DNA of 64,000 nt from Escallonia rubra (Eukaryota; Streptophyta; Magnoliopsida; Escalloniales; Escalloniaceae): positions 1 through 64,000 of the forward strand of contig JAVXUO010002910.1 in assembly GCA_033065855.1 (NCBI GenBank), read 5' to 3'. The notes beneath the pieces were generated by a model that was not told where the DNA came from, did no database searches, and saw only the letters and a list, made by a program, of their open reading frames with translations. Of this stretch, positions 22,361-34,439 are shown piece after piece. Within the stretch, counting starts at the first letter, position 1; the number at the start of each line of letters is the position of its first letter. The position numbers and the translations under genes are program-made.

Positions 22361-22946
22361 ATGACACAGCAAGAGATACGGCAAGTGATTTGAATGCCGT
22401 TGATACGGTGAATCCCATTTATAACCAAATGAAATAATTTTCCTACAAGTCCTTTGTGGAGAAATTATCATGTGTACCTCTTTGGGTAATCACTTTAAAG
22501 GTGATTGAGATCAATTACAGATTAAACCTAGATTACATCAGATTTGAAGTATTTGAAAGAAAAAAAGAAAAAGAAAATTGATTTAATCTGCTTCAATCTG
22601 TTCAGAACTGATTAAATTCAGAATCATCATTTTCTTTGACTATGATTTAGGGAGTTTCTGAAATCAGGTTTGAGCAATAAAATTACCATCACGTATAACA
22701 GACACTAAATGCCCGATTTAGTTTTGAATACATTATATGGTCACTTTGCTACATGAAACCAAATTTGACTACACTATATATGGTCATTTTGCCAAACTAA
22801 ACTTATTTTTATCCCTTTTGTCCAAACACCTTTCAACAACTTTTAATCTATTATACTTAAAATAGATCAAAGCTGTTTTTAAAAACAGATTATGATCTAA
22901 TCAAAATTACTTTTAAAAATTAATCACAACGGGCCTCTTTGTCTAT

Positions 22947-24183
22947 TGTTGCAGCTAAAAGAGAACACGGAGTGACCGCCGGGTGGGGTTCCGGCGGGGA
23001 ACGCTCCGATGCTTAAGTCAGAGATGGCTAACAATGTAGAACTCTGAGAAGCAATAAAGATACAATGTGTATGTATGTGAGCTTGTCCATACCTGGGGGG
23101 CTTAACCCTTTTATATAGTGGTAGAAGGAGGAGCCCTAGTAGGACTGGGCTTTGACCAACTCTAATCAGAGTCTAATTAGGATCCTAGAGGATCACTTGT
23201 CTATCCCTGATGATAGAGTCAGAGTCCTTTTAGGAATTTATATGATAACTGATATAGCAAGTGCCAAATCAGTATGAAGTCAATAGGGACCACGTGTCAT
23301 AACTGCCACGTGTCATCCGTAAATTGGAGGCATATTTTTAGCTATATCATATGCCCCCTGCTTTTACCAGCGTTTAATGAAGCGGGTGGAAGCACACTTT
23401 TTCCACTGGTGATAGCGAAATATGCCAAAAGAGAATCCAATCCGTTTGTCTGACATTTCAAATATCGAAAGACAGTTCTGCTCGGACAAAGTTCTGCTCG
23501 GGTAGAATTGTGCTCGGCCAAGAGGCATTCTGCTCGGGCAGAATTGTGTTCGGCCAAAGAGCAATCTGCTCGGGCAGAGTGCTCGGTCACGATTCTGGTC
23601 GGGCAGAATTGTGTTCGGCCAAAGAGCAATCTGCTCGGGCAGAGTGCTCGGCCACGATTCTGCTTGGGCAGAATTGTGCTCGACCAATGAACATTCTGCT
23701 CGGGCAGTGCTCAGTCACGATTATGCTCGGGCAGCATTGTGTTCGGCCAAAGAGCAATATGTTCGGGTAGAGTGCTCGGCCATGATTCTGCTCAGGCATA
23801 ATTATGTTCGCCCCAAAGTCACTCTGCTCGGGCAGAATGTTCGGACAGGATTCTGCTCGGGCAGAATTTTGTTCAGCCAAAGTCACTCTGCTCGGGCAGA
23901 GTGTTCAGACAGGATTCTACTTTGGCAGAATTCTGTTCGGGCAAAGTCACTCTGCTAGGGCAGAATGTTCGGACAGGATTCTGCTCGGGCAGAATTCTGT
24001 TCGTGCAAAATTTTGGTTCATTCCCACGTGTCTTATTCCCCATTAATGCATTTGAGCGGGAATTTTTCAAATTTTCAAACTCCTCTTCTCTTAGCTTCTG
24101 CCACGTAGGGGGGTAGATGAATCGTTGGGTTCCCCAAATGACGGTTACTTGGAGTTTCTCTATAAGATGAGTCTTTCACTTCA
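22947..24183 (-). mobile_element. LTR of the Tat-like gypsy element
   Basis: Plus-strand borders read TGTTGCAGCT at the left and CACTTCA at the right, next to a TTTTTTCCCC tract that would be the polypurine tract in element orientation. A TATA box (CTATATAAAA) in element orientation lies at 23109-23118. Roughly half of the LTR is the GCTCGGGCAGA array. The length of about 1.24 kb is an estimate because the partner LTR is missing. Confidence 0.65.
23470..24010. repeat. GCTCGGGCAGA minisatellite inside the LTR
   Basis: GCTCGGGCAGAATTGTG, TTCGGCCAAAGAGCAATCT and GTGCTCGGTCACGATTCTG blocks alternate about fifteen times in units of roughly 60 bp. A shorter, diverged array of the same words lies at 30255-30400 between integrase and the extra ORF. 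Long open frames on both strands here (Ala/Arg/Glu-rich) are artefacts of the repeat. Confidence 0.85.
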
Positions 24184-24299
24184 TTTTTTCCCCACTCGAA
24201 TCATTTGGAAGCATACTACTCTTCAAGTAAGTCTCTTTTCCTATCCTCTTTATGTTCAGCACTTCAAGTTTTTCATAGTTTCCTAGTTTAATAGAAAAC

Positions 24300-27200
24300 A
24301 TGTCCGAAACTTCAGCGTCTATTTCTTCTTCCAAAGAGATTATAGATATAAATAGTAGTTCATCTTCAAGTTCAGAACGAGTTCCAACTTCATGAAGTGA
24401 CGTTGGAACTTCAAATCCACAACTTCCACAACCTTTGACTTCACAACCATTACCACCTTCATCCTCTTAACCTCCACAGCCTTCAACTTCTCAGCCTTCA
24501 CATTATTTGCCTGCTAAGAATGCCTTAGGAGATGTGAAGGATCAAGTCGAAGATAAAGCTAATCCTAAGCCTTGGTATACTGCTGATGAGAAGTCAAATA
24601 AGATGTCTACCGAAGATTTGTTGGAGTTGATTCGGGAATATCCTCTTCCCGAAGGTTGGTATGCTCGTCTTCCTGGTTTGCAAGAACCAGCTAATTATGG
24701 AACCAAGTTTGAAACTGGGATCTACGAAGAGCAGGTGAAGTCTGGGTATAGGCTTCCTCTTCACCCTTTTACTCTTCGTTTCTTCGAGCATTATCGCATG
24801 GTTCCCGGGCAGCTTGTTCCAAATGGTTGAAGGAAGCTTATTGGGCTTATATATTTGGTTCAGACTTCAGGCTACAAACCAGATGCAACAGATTTTATGA
24901 GAGTGTTCTTCGAAATCTGTTTCGTCAAAGGAGTCGCCAACTGCCCGGGATGGTATTACATTCATAGTAGGCAACGACTTCTAAAGGGTGGCCCAAAATC
25001 CAACAAGGTTTGGCATTCCAAATATTTCTTCATTGGTCGTCTTGATAAGGGGGAGTTACCCTTTGACAGAGATTGGAATCCTTTCTATAAGGATTTTGAA
25101 AACCCTGGCAAGCATACTCCCAACAATCTAACTAAGCACATACTTAGTCATATTAAGATTCGGGGCAGTCTTTCCATTGATAAGCCTCTTTTGGAGGAGC
25201 AATTAGAATGGGTGAAGATTATTCCTCGCAAGCCCTTTCCTGTGTGATACCCCAGAAAATACCAGAAATTAATCCAACCGTGAGTTTGATTATTTAAGGG
25301 GTGCTATTTTTATTAAGTAGCAATATGTTGGTGATAATTAAGTGTCAAGGAGTTAAATAAGGGGTTAGTGCGATTCTGGAGTCAAAGTCTAATTTTTCTA
25401 GGTTGTGGGGCCAAAGTGTAATTTTAGAAACTTTGGAGGCCAGAGTCCAAATTTTGAAAATTGGCAAGAGGTGTCACAAAATTGGAAGAAGCTGGTCCGA
25501 ATGATGCCACCTCCAGCTTGAATTTCTGATGACTAATTCCATCAAATATAAATTAATGGATTGGGTTAACTAGAAAAAAATAAAACAAAACGAAAGGGGA
25601 AGCCTTTCCCTTTCGGGAAAGAAATAAGCATAAGAAGAAAGAAGCAGAAAAGAAAAACAGGAAAAGAACGGAGAGAAACAGAGATCAGAAGGAGAAGGGT
25701 AGAACTTCGGGAGAGAAACTGGAGAAGTTAGGGGGATTTGTTCGAAGGTAATCCCTTGTTTTTCAAGTTGTAATTCCATTGCGCGAATCAGTGTAGGTGT
25801 CGGGTGCACTGTAAACGGATGTGGAGCACTGAAGGCTTCGTGGGTGTGTGCAGGTGTGAGTTCATGTATATTAGGGTGTTCCACGTGGGGATTAGGGGGA
25901 ATAAAAGCTTGGGCCTTAGAAAGTGTAATGTGAAAATCAGTGTGTTTTGGGGTCGTGAGTGTGTTTGTGTGCACTTCAGTGTGTGCCGTGTGTGTGTGTT
26001 TTGAGTTTGTGGGTTACGGGTGAGATGGTGTGCGTTAATTAAGTGTTAAAATGTGTGTTTAAATGTGTGTAAAGTGTAATTAAGGTGATATAATGCATTC
26101 ATAACAACTTGGAATGGATTGGAGATGAATTAGGTAGTGGCTATGAAGTGGATGTGGGATGAACACCACGGCTGAAGGAAGAAGAAAGTGTGTGTGGAAA
26201 AAGGTGCAGTAGTGTGTGCCTTTGATTTGAATAGTGACTGTAATTGTCACTAAAGATAGAATTCTTTTAGGCAGTTTCCTCATGAATTTTTATAAATGAT
26301 TCGGGACAAAATTGGACAAAGTGCCAAACTGTAACCCCAGTTATTTTTGAGAGACCTATATCATGGGAAAAGTTCAGATTTTTCTGAGGTCGGGAAGGTG
26401 GGTTAACCGCTGCGAGAACTTTGAAACCTTGCAGTGAAAAATTAAAATATTAAACGAGCACGGTTTCGTGTGAAACTTTTATGAAAAAACTAGGATGTTG
26501 GGAACTTCCATTTCCCAGGATTTTGGTTCATTCCAAAGTTGTTAGCCAGTTTTGGCCGAACGGGCTTTTAAGCGCTCGGTCCAGACACCGGTTTAGGATT
26601 TTTGGGCAAAAATTTTGTAAAATACTTTTTAGCTCGAAAATTATTTCAGGACTCTTAAAATAGTGTTTTAAAGCGGTTTTGAGATTTTTCTAGTACCGGA
26701 AACAACTCAGGGGGGCATTTTGGTAATTTGCCACCAGAGAGGGGTATTTTGGTAATTTTTCTGATAAAAGTTTTCGAAGGACTTGTTAGTCCGGCAACAG
26801 TTCTAAAATGCCTGAAAGGTTGTTTTGAGGTTAATTTGGGGTGTTGTGGTGTAGCGGCCATCAGGAGGTATTTTGGTAATTAGCCATGTTGACGCCAAAT
26901 TTTTGGGAACGCGCATTATTAAATGTCCAGAATGGTGGAAGGTGAGGAATGGTGTTAATACGTCTAACATGAGGGGAGATTGTTATCGATAATAAGTCGA
27001 TAAGGCTAAATTAAGGATCCGGTTATCGGATCGAATTAACTAGCTATCATAAGATGCTATGAACGGTTAAGTGGGAAGGGGTAGAATAGGAGTGCGTATA
27101 TGTTGAATGCTGACTAACGAGCAGGATATGATTTGACTAGGTGATGCAGCTCGTTGCGATCAGAGATTGCGAGTTACTTCGGCTATAAGCCAACCAAGTA

Positions 27201-29893
27201 AGGACAATACGGTTCTGATGTGCTAATCCATTGTTCGATTAGCATGCCATGTTGATGACGTATTGTTGAATTCTTGTTGTTATGATTGGTCACCGGTAGT
27301 CGTTGTGACCGGTATACGTATATTTGAATTGTGCTGTTGAGGACTTAGGGTAGAATAATTCCCTTAGTCCGCCCTGTTGATAGAATTTAGTGAGGATGAT
27401 GGGTGTCCCAGTATGCTATGATTCGATTCGATTAGCATACCTGAAGTCGATGATGATATTGTGTAGGAGTTGTCGTGTGGTTGTTGTGAGATGCCGGCAG
27501 TTATTGATAGCCGATATCTCTTCTCTTTGAGAACACTATTGAGGACTTGTGGCAACTTCTCCCGAGTCCGCCCTATCGTTGATAATGATGTTGTTGAGGT
27601 CGTTGCATGTTGTTGTGAAATGTTGGCACTTATTGATAGTCGACATTTCTCTTATGTAAGAACGTTGTTGAGGGCTTGCGGTAGTCTTCTCCCAAGTCCG
27701 CCCTGTTGATGATGTCACGTTGAACTCTTGTTGTTATGTCTGAACACCGGTTGATTTGTTGATCCGGTATTCCTTGTTGAGCTGTGTTGTTGAGGACATA
27801 AGGTGGAATAAATTTTCCCTTAGTCCGCCCCGTTAATGATGTCTTGTTGCATGGCCATAACGTTGTTAGGGAAAGCACTCTAAATGAGCTCCCTGCCTGT
27901 TGACAGTGTCTCTTCTATTTATTTGAGACTGAGATGAACATCCCGTAAAATGGGACATCAATATGATGAGGATGGCCTGTGAAACATGATCACTGGCAAA
28001 GAGGATGTAGGGCGCGCGAGTCGAGTCTGTCATGTCTGGTCAAGTCTAGTCTGTCGTGTCTGAGTTGCATTGCATTTGATTTTCTTTTGATGTTAATGAT
28101 TTTAATGACTTGTATTTCGTTGATGTTTATCTTTTCAATTTCTTATTTTAGTGTTCACTTGCATAGTCAGTCTGTCTGTCGGTCAGTCAGTCTTGTCCAT
28201 GATGAGGTGGCAGTAATGCTGTTCTATTGGGCCTTAAAGCCGCTCAGTCTAACGAAAGAAAAATTATCGTTTGACAATTATGCTGATGTCAAAATTTATT
28301 GACTACTCTTGATTCATTGCTATCGTTGAGATGATTATTATTCCTCCGAGTCTCTTGAATCATTTGTATACGATACTCCTCGTGTTGTCTTTACTGGGCG
28401 ATTTGCGCTCATTCCTTATGTTGTATTGTGCAGGCTATGAGGTTGATCAAGGAGAACCTTCTAGAAAGGAAAAATACAGAAGCTAGAAAAGTTGAGTAAG
28501 GGAGTCAGTTGTGTGAGGTAAGAACAACTAGGAATTGTGGAATAAAGAATGTGTTGCGAGATAGGTTGATAAGAGTCCTACGACTACAGTCGTATATTAG
28601 GTTGTAAACTTTCATGTTATTTAAAGACTTGAAAGTCTTCCGCTGCAGTATGATGTATGTTGGTAAGAAATTTTTTTGTAAGGACGCAATTTGGAGCGTC
28701 TATTAATGATGTATGAGTATGAGGATGTAGTTGCTCTGTATTCAGCACAGGATTTTGAATGTGATTATGGTTGATAACTCAACCCGGTGATGTCACCTGG
28801 GTTGAGGGTGTCACATCCTGCTGGTCTCTCGATTTTTCCTCTTCCTCCTGCTATTCCTGCCATGTCATCCGCCGAGACCGTTCCTCTAGGTGTGCTTCAT
28901 ATAAGTCATTGATTTCAATTTGGTTTCAATGTTTATTCTTGTATTGATTCCTTTCTTCATTGCATAAATGGCTAGTGGAAGTGGAAAATCACCGCAAATA
29001 GGCTTTCTTGGTGTTCTGTAGAAAGCCAAGGGGAAACGGAAAAAGAAGCAGCCGAGTGCGGAGTTGTCCCCTGCTCCAAAGAAGACAAGAGTCACTCCTC
29101 ATGAACGTTCTCCATAAATCCTTGAGCGAGTGTCCATTGATGATGATCCCATCTTCCGACCGAGATGGACACTTAGGCACGATGACCTTGGGATGCCAGA
29201 TAGCCAGATCTCTGAGCAGCATCTTCTTCATGGAGTTCTTCCTCGAGACAAGGAGGTTTTCCATAATCAGACTCATGAGACCTTTGCATGTTCCTTCGCC
29301 CAGGTCGTGTATACGGTAATATCCTTTCTCCCAACTAATTTTTTTGTTCGCTTTTTCAAGCTTCCTTTCGTTGATCTTTCCAATCTTTATTCCAGATGTA
29401 CGCGAGTGGGTCTAAAATGTTGTCTCGCTTTGAGATGGCGAGGCAGGTGGCAGTCGAGGAGGCTCAGCAGAAAAGGGATACCATTAAAGAAGCAGAAGAA
29501 GCTAGCCGTGGTGCTGAAGAGCTGAGCAAGCAAGAGGTAGATTATCTTGCTCAGATTGCGACTCTGGAGAAGAAACTGGAACGAGCAAAGAGGAAGGCGG
29601 CAGAAGAGGTGACGAAAGCTCGAGACCAAGGCGTTCGCGACTTCCTGGATGGAAATGCTGGGGAAGAATGGCTGAAGAAGCGGATAGAAGATGGCGTAGA
29701 GATTTATGAGCTGGGCTTTGCGAAGCCCAAGGAGATGTTCGCTCAGCGTTTTCCTGACATTCCTTTGGATGACTTCGTGATACCTGAGATCGTGTCTCCA
29801 TCTGGGGAGACAGCTATGCCTTTAGAGGCAGGGGACACCGCAGCTTCTCTTCCCCCAAAGGAAGGCCCTTCAGGAGATGCCCCCGAGCCTTAG
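24300..29893 (+). mobile_element. Extra antisense ORF region of the gypsy element
   Basis: Fossil coding region on the strand opposite pol, lying on both sides of the nested solo LTR. The left part (24507-25242) has the gypsy-type transposon domain (EGWYARLPGLQEPANYG, YRLPLHPFTLRFFEHYRMVP, CPGWYYIHSR). The right part (about 28990-29893) includes a long charged coiled coil (LEKKLERAKRKAAEEVTK) and an acidic, Pro-rich end. Family knowledge places such ORFs between pol and the 3' LTR of Tat elements; their function is not established. The region is broken. Confidence 0.7.
25243..28815. mobile_element. 3.6-kb solo LTR nested in the gypsy element
   Basis: Starts TGTGATACC and ends GGTGTCACA, with a perfect 5-bp target duplication TCCTG at 25238-25242 and 28816-28820. 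No internal retroviral coding region is found, so it is a solo LTR, left after recombination between the two LTRs of a full element. Length and termini fit large Ty3/gypsy LTRs of the Tekay/Del kind; the lineage is tentative. It contains about four copies of a roughly 125-bp repeat with a TCCGCCCTGTTGAT core (27340-27850). It is younger than its host element. Confidence 0.88.
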
Positions 29894-30558
29894 ATTTTGC
29901 CTTTGTATCTAGGCTCTTCTGTTTAGACTGAGTATTTTGATGCCCTTTCAAGGGCTTTTGCAAAACTCTATCTTTTTTATTTCATGCTACTTTGCTTTAC
30001 TATGTGTTTCTCGTGGTTTACCATTCACACAGTATTATTTATTTTTACTTTGACTCAAACCCTTTATTCGTCACTTAAAGAGTTGACAAAGAAGTTGAGC
30101 ACCCTCGCTCGGCCTAAACTTAGAAGAAGCAAAAGCTTTGGTGGAGTGACGATGCCCCCGTTAACTTTTGTTTCTTCACGGACTTAGATCTGCAGCTAAT
30201 TCGTTTGGCCTATTCTTGTATTTTTATAAAAACCAAGAGTTATACACTCTGCTTGGAAAGAGTGTTCGGCCATCACTCTGTTCGGACATAATGTTTTGTC
30301 TAAGTTTAGCACTCTGTTCGGGCAGAGTATTCGGTGGATAATCTGCTCGGGCAGAATAATTGGCTAAGTTTACATTACAACAATGCTTAGAAAAATAACT
30401 TTATTGCTCGAGCAAAAGATAAAGTTTACACTAGATTGCTTAACAACCCATTTATTCAAAAAAATCTGCTAAAGACTATTTCTAGAAGATTGGGATTTTG
30501 TTGAGGTCTGGGCCCCTTATCCCCCCAAAAAAGAAGCATTTTGCCTTGGGGCAAGATG

Positions 30559-33500
30559 TTATTGGTAATATCTACGTAAATTCTCAGCATTCCAAGTACG
30601 AGGGATGGGTTCTCCTGAAAGTGTTCCCAGTGTATAGGCACCTGGTTTGAGCACCTTTAGAACACGATAAGGTCCTTCCAAGTTTGGAGATAACTTTCCC
30701 GTCGCTGCCTTTGGATCAGAAACTTCTAACTTGCGCAAGACCAAATCTCCTTCTTAAAACTGCTTGGACCGAACCCTCTAATTGTAATAACGCGCGACCC
30801 GTTGTTTTATAATAACATATCGTTCATGTGCTTGAGTTCGAGCTTCTTCTACTAAATCAAGACTTGCTCGGAGTCCAACTTCGTTGAAGTGCAAGGCCTG
30901 TATTGTTAGAACTCCTACCTCAACTGGCAGCATTGCTTCCGTTCCATAGTAGAGTAAGAAAGGCATTTCCCCTGTGACCGAATGAGGAGTTGTTCGATAA
31001 GCCCACAACACCTTGGGGAGTTCATCCACCCATTCGCTTTTAGCTTCATCCAGCTTCTTTTTTAACCCTTGCAAGATGCTTTAGTTCATGTTTTCAGTTT
31101 GGCCATTGGATTGTGGATAGGCTACAGAAGTGAATCTCAAATCGATCGAAAGATTCATACAAAAGGTTCAAAAGTTGCTGTTGTCAAACTGCTTCCCGTT
31201 GTCAATGACCAGAGCTCTTGGTACTCCAAAACGGCAGACCACATTTTTCCAGAAGAAATCTTCACATTTGGCTGAAGTAATGGTTGTCAGAGATTCTGCT
31301 TCAGTCCATTTAGTGAAGTAGTTTATTGCCACGATCACAAATCGTCGTTGTCCATGCGCCATAGGAAAAGGGCCTAGCAGATCCATTCCCCATATAGCAA
31401 AGGGAATCGGAGAAACAATCGCACTTAAAGGTGCGACTGGTGTATGAGAAATTGGAGCAAACTTCTAACACTTATTGCATCTTCGTGTAAATTCGATGGC
31501 GTCTTTCTACATCTTAGGCCAATAATATCCTTGCCTTAAGATTTTCTGTGCCAATGTCCTCCTTCCAAGATGTTGGCCACATATCCCTTCATGTACTTCT
31601 TGTAATGCGTATAAAGATTCTGATGGGCGTAAACATCTCAGGTAAGGAAGGCTGAAGGATTTCTTGTATAGAATTCCTTCCACTAATGCATACCGAGTAG
31701 CTTTGACACGAAGGTTCCTCGCCTCATGTCTTTCACTTGGTAATTCACCTGTGGACAAATATTTGATGATCATGTCCATCCAACAAGGTTCTTGATCTAT
31801 CATTTCAATCTCAGCTTGAGAACTGATACTGTGATCCTTGAGGAATCCAAGGTATACCGAGCGTCGAACATCTGTTTCTTCAGCGAAAGCAAGCCTTGAT
31901 AATGTATCTGCCTGAGTATTCTGATCTCGGGGGATTTGACGAATGGTGAAGTTTTTAAACTTCACAGCCGAAGTTTTAACTAACTGGAGATATTGAGTCA
32001 TTCTTTCGTCTTTGGCCTCATAATCTCCTAAGACATGATTGACCACCAGTTGGGAATCACTATGAACTGATAGCGAGTCCACCTTTAAGGCATGTGCTAG
32101 CCTTATCCCCGCGAGAAGAGCCTCATATTCTGCTTCGTTATTTGAGGCTTAAAATCCAAAGTGAAGCGCGTACTCAATAATAAAACCTTCTGGACTTATA
32201 AGAATAATTTCGGCTCCACTACTACCAACAGCTGAAGAACCGTCTACATAAAGATTCCAAGGATCGGTAACCTCAGAAATCACCAACTGAGGGGGTTTTT
32301 CAGGTAATGTACACTCGACAATAAAGTCTGCTAGGGCTTGAGCTTTAATTGATGTGCGAGGTTTATATTGGATATCAAATTCCCCCAACTCGACGGACCA
32401 GTTTACCAATCTTCCTGATGCCTCCGGGCTCAGTAAAACCTTTCTAAGTGGTTGGTCCGTCAGAATGACAATGGTATGAGACTGGAAATACGGTTGAAGA
32501 CGCCTAGCTGATATGATAAGGGCTAGTGCAATCTTTTCGATCTTCGGATATCTTGTCTCTACATCTTGTAAGACTTTGTTGACGTAATAGATGGATTTCT
32601 GGACTCCATCCTCCTCTCTGACTAAAACAGCGCTAATTGCGACTTCGGTGACCGAGAGGTACAGAAACAAGTCTTCTCCAGGAAGTGGTTTCGAAAGTAG
32701 GGGCGGAGAACTCAAGTATGTTTTGAGTTCTTCGAACGATTTCTGACAATCGTCCGTCCAAACAAAATTTTTCGCTTTCCTGATGGCTTTGAAGAATGTT
32801 AAGCATCGTTCAGCGGATCGAGCCATGAACCTTCCCAAGGCTGCGACCCTTCCTGTTAACTCTTGTACTTGTTTGATGGTTTTTGGGGACGTCATGGTTT
32901 GAATGGCTTTGATCTTTTCTGGGTTTGCCTCAATTCCTCGTTGAGAAACCATAAAACCCAAAAATTTCCCTGATGCAACTCCAAAAGCGCATTTGAGTGG
33001 GTTCAGCTTCATTTTATACTTTCGAAGGATGTCAAAAGTTTCCTTCAAGTCCTTGACATGGAATTCAGACTTTACACTTTTGACGAGCATATCGTCAACA
33101 TAGACTTCCATGTTCTTTCCGATCAAGTCTCGAAAGATCATGTTCACCAGGCGTTGGTAAGTTGCCTCGGCGTTCTTGAATCCAAAGGGCATTACTTTAT
33201 AGCAGTATAACCCTCTCTCTGTGATGAACGAGGTTTTGGAGACATCGTCCTCGTGTATCATAATCTGGTTATAACCAGAATATGCATCCATAAAACTAAG
33301 TAATTCATGGCCCGAAGTAGCGTCATAAGAAGATCTATCCTTGGGAGCGGGTAGCTATCCTTCGGGCATGCTTTGTTGAGATCTGTGTAATCGATACATC
33401 TTCGCCATCTGCCGCCTGACTTAGGAACCATGACAAAGTTGGCGATCCAATCCAGGTAGTAGATCTCTTCGATGAAATTGGGAGTTAGAAGTTTATTTAC

Positions 33501-34318
33501 CTCTTCTTCAATCTTCTCCTGTCTTTCTGGTGCAAAAGTCCTCTTCTTCTGCTTAACAGGTTTTTGGATGGATCAACATTTAGCCTGTGGGTAATGACCT
33601 CGGGATCAATTCCAGGCATGTCTGCGGTTGTCCATGCAAAGACATCCGCATAGGTTCTCAATAGGTTCACCAGCTCGAGCTTGGTGTCTTCCTTAAGATT
33701 CGAACCTATCCGAATCGTTTTGTTTTCTTCTCCGGGATATACTTCAATGCTTACAAGATCATCAACTGGTTCTCCCCTTTGCATCTTTGTATCTTCCCAG
33801 AGGTCTTCGATAATGAGTGCTTCATTGTTCTTCGATCGGCATGAAGTCACGTAGCACTGACGAGCTGTAGTCTGGTATCCTTTCACCTCTCCAATCCCAT
33901 GTTTCGTGGGGAACTTCATCTTGAGGTGATAAGTCGACACCACAGCCTGTAACTGATTGAGTGCTGGTCGTCCCAATATGGCGTTATATGCAGAGGGGAC
34001 TTTTACCACCACGAAATCAAGCATGAAGTTGGCTTGTGTCGGAGGTGTACCGATCGCAACTGGGAGTGCGATAATACCTTCGACTGCAACTGGATGATTA
34101 GAGAATCCATACAACGGGGTATCCATCTTTCGAAGACGGTCCGTCGGAATGTTCATCTTCTTGAACGCATCGTAAAATAAAACTTCTGCGGAACTCCCGT
34201 TATCAACCAAAACACGCTTTACCTCGAAGTTCCCAGCTTTGATCGTGATGACTAATGGGTCATCATGAGGAGTTTTTACATCTTTTGAATCTTCATCGGA
34301 AGAGGAAACATAGAGTTA
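30559..34318 (-). mobile_element. gypsy pol region: protease, RT, RNase H, integrase
   Basis: Minus-strand coding remains. Protease-like region at about 33497-34318 (LVDNGSSAEVLFYDAF). Reverse transcriptase and RNase H at about 31507-33500 (MDAYSGYNQI, EVYVDDMLVKS, LYVDGSSAVG). Integrase at about 30559-31500 ([17 protein letters not shown] near its start, MDLLGPFP, VVCRFGVPRALVIDNG, WAYRTTPHSVTGE). All are typical of plant Ty3/gypsy polyproteins. The region is a broken fossil with several breaks. Nothing suggests host use. Confidence 0.85.
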
Positions 34319-34439
34319 CTCCCATAGAGGAGGGCCAGAAGTAAAAAATCACATAATTCAGTACTTGACACTTCAATGATTCTAATAATTATTACTGTTC
34401 ACTTATTTAATCATATTAATGCTATTCTTTATTAGGATC

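Larger units (their letters stand above)
19690..22946. repeat. Duplicated segment, copy A
   Basis: Nearly identical to 35572-39627. Homology starts at the ACACTGTTGTTGGACATAC block and ends at GGGCCTCTTTGTCTATT, exactly where a gypsy LTR begins. It contains the CACTA end, about 1.4 kb of AT-rich DNA without a recognisable gene (20291-21735), a T-rich MITE-like element and peptide gene A. Copy A lacks about 0.8 kb present in copy B. Identity looks well above 90 percent by eye, so the duplication is fairly recent. It predates the gypsy insertion at its right edge or shares its breakpoint. Confidence 0.85.
22947..34318 (-). mobile_element. Ty3/gypsy element, Tat-like lineage, broken
   Basis: A large LTR retrotransposon on the minus strand. 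Parts seen, in element order from right to left: protease region, reverse transcriptase, RNase H, integrase, a repeat array, an extra ORF in the opposite orientation, and an LTR at 22947-24183. The antisense extra ORF between pol and the 3' LTR, with a putative gypsy-type transposon domain (PF04195), is known from the Tat lineage. Only one LTR is recognised. The right boundary near 34318 meets CACTA-derived sequence. The copy is broken, with several breaks plus a nested solo LTR. It inserted next to duplicated segment A, at or after the time of that duplication. Confidence 0.8.

Noticed and set aside
23342-24116. Several overlapping 60-115-residue open frames on both strands
   Set aside because: They follow the GCTCGGGCAGA array, change identity with the frame and show simple repeated words; they are by-products of the LTR repeat.
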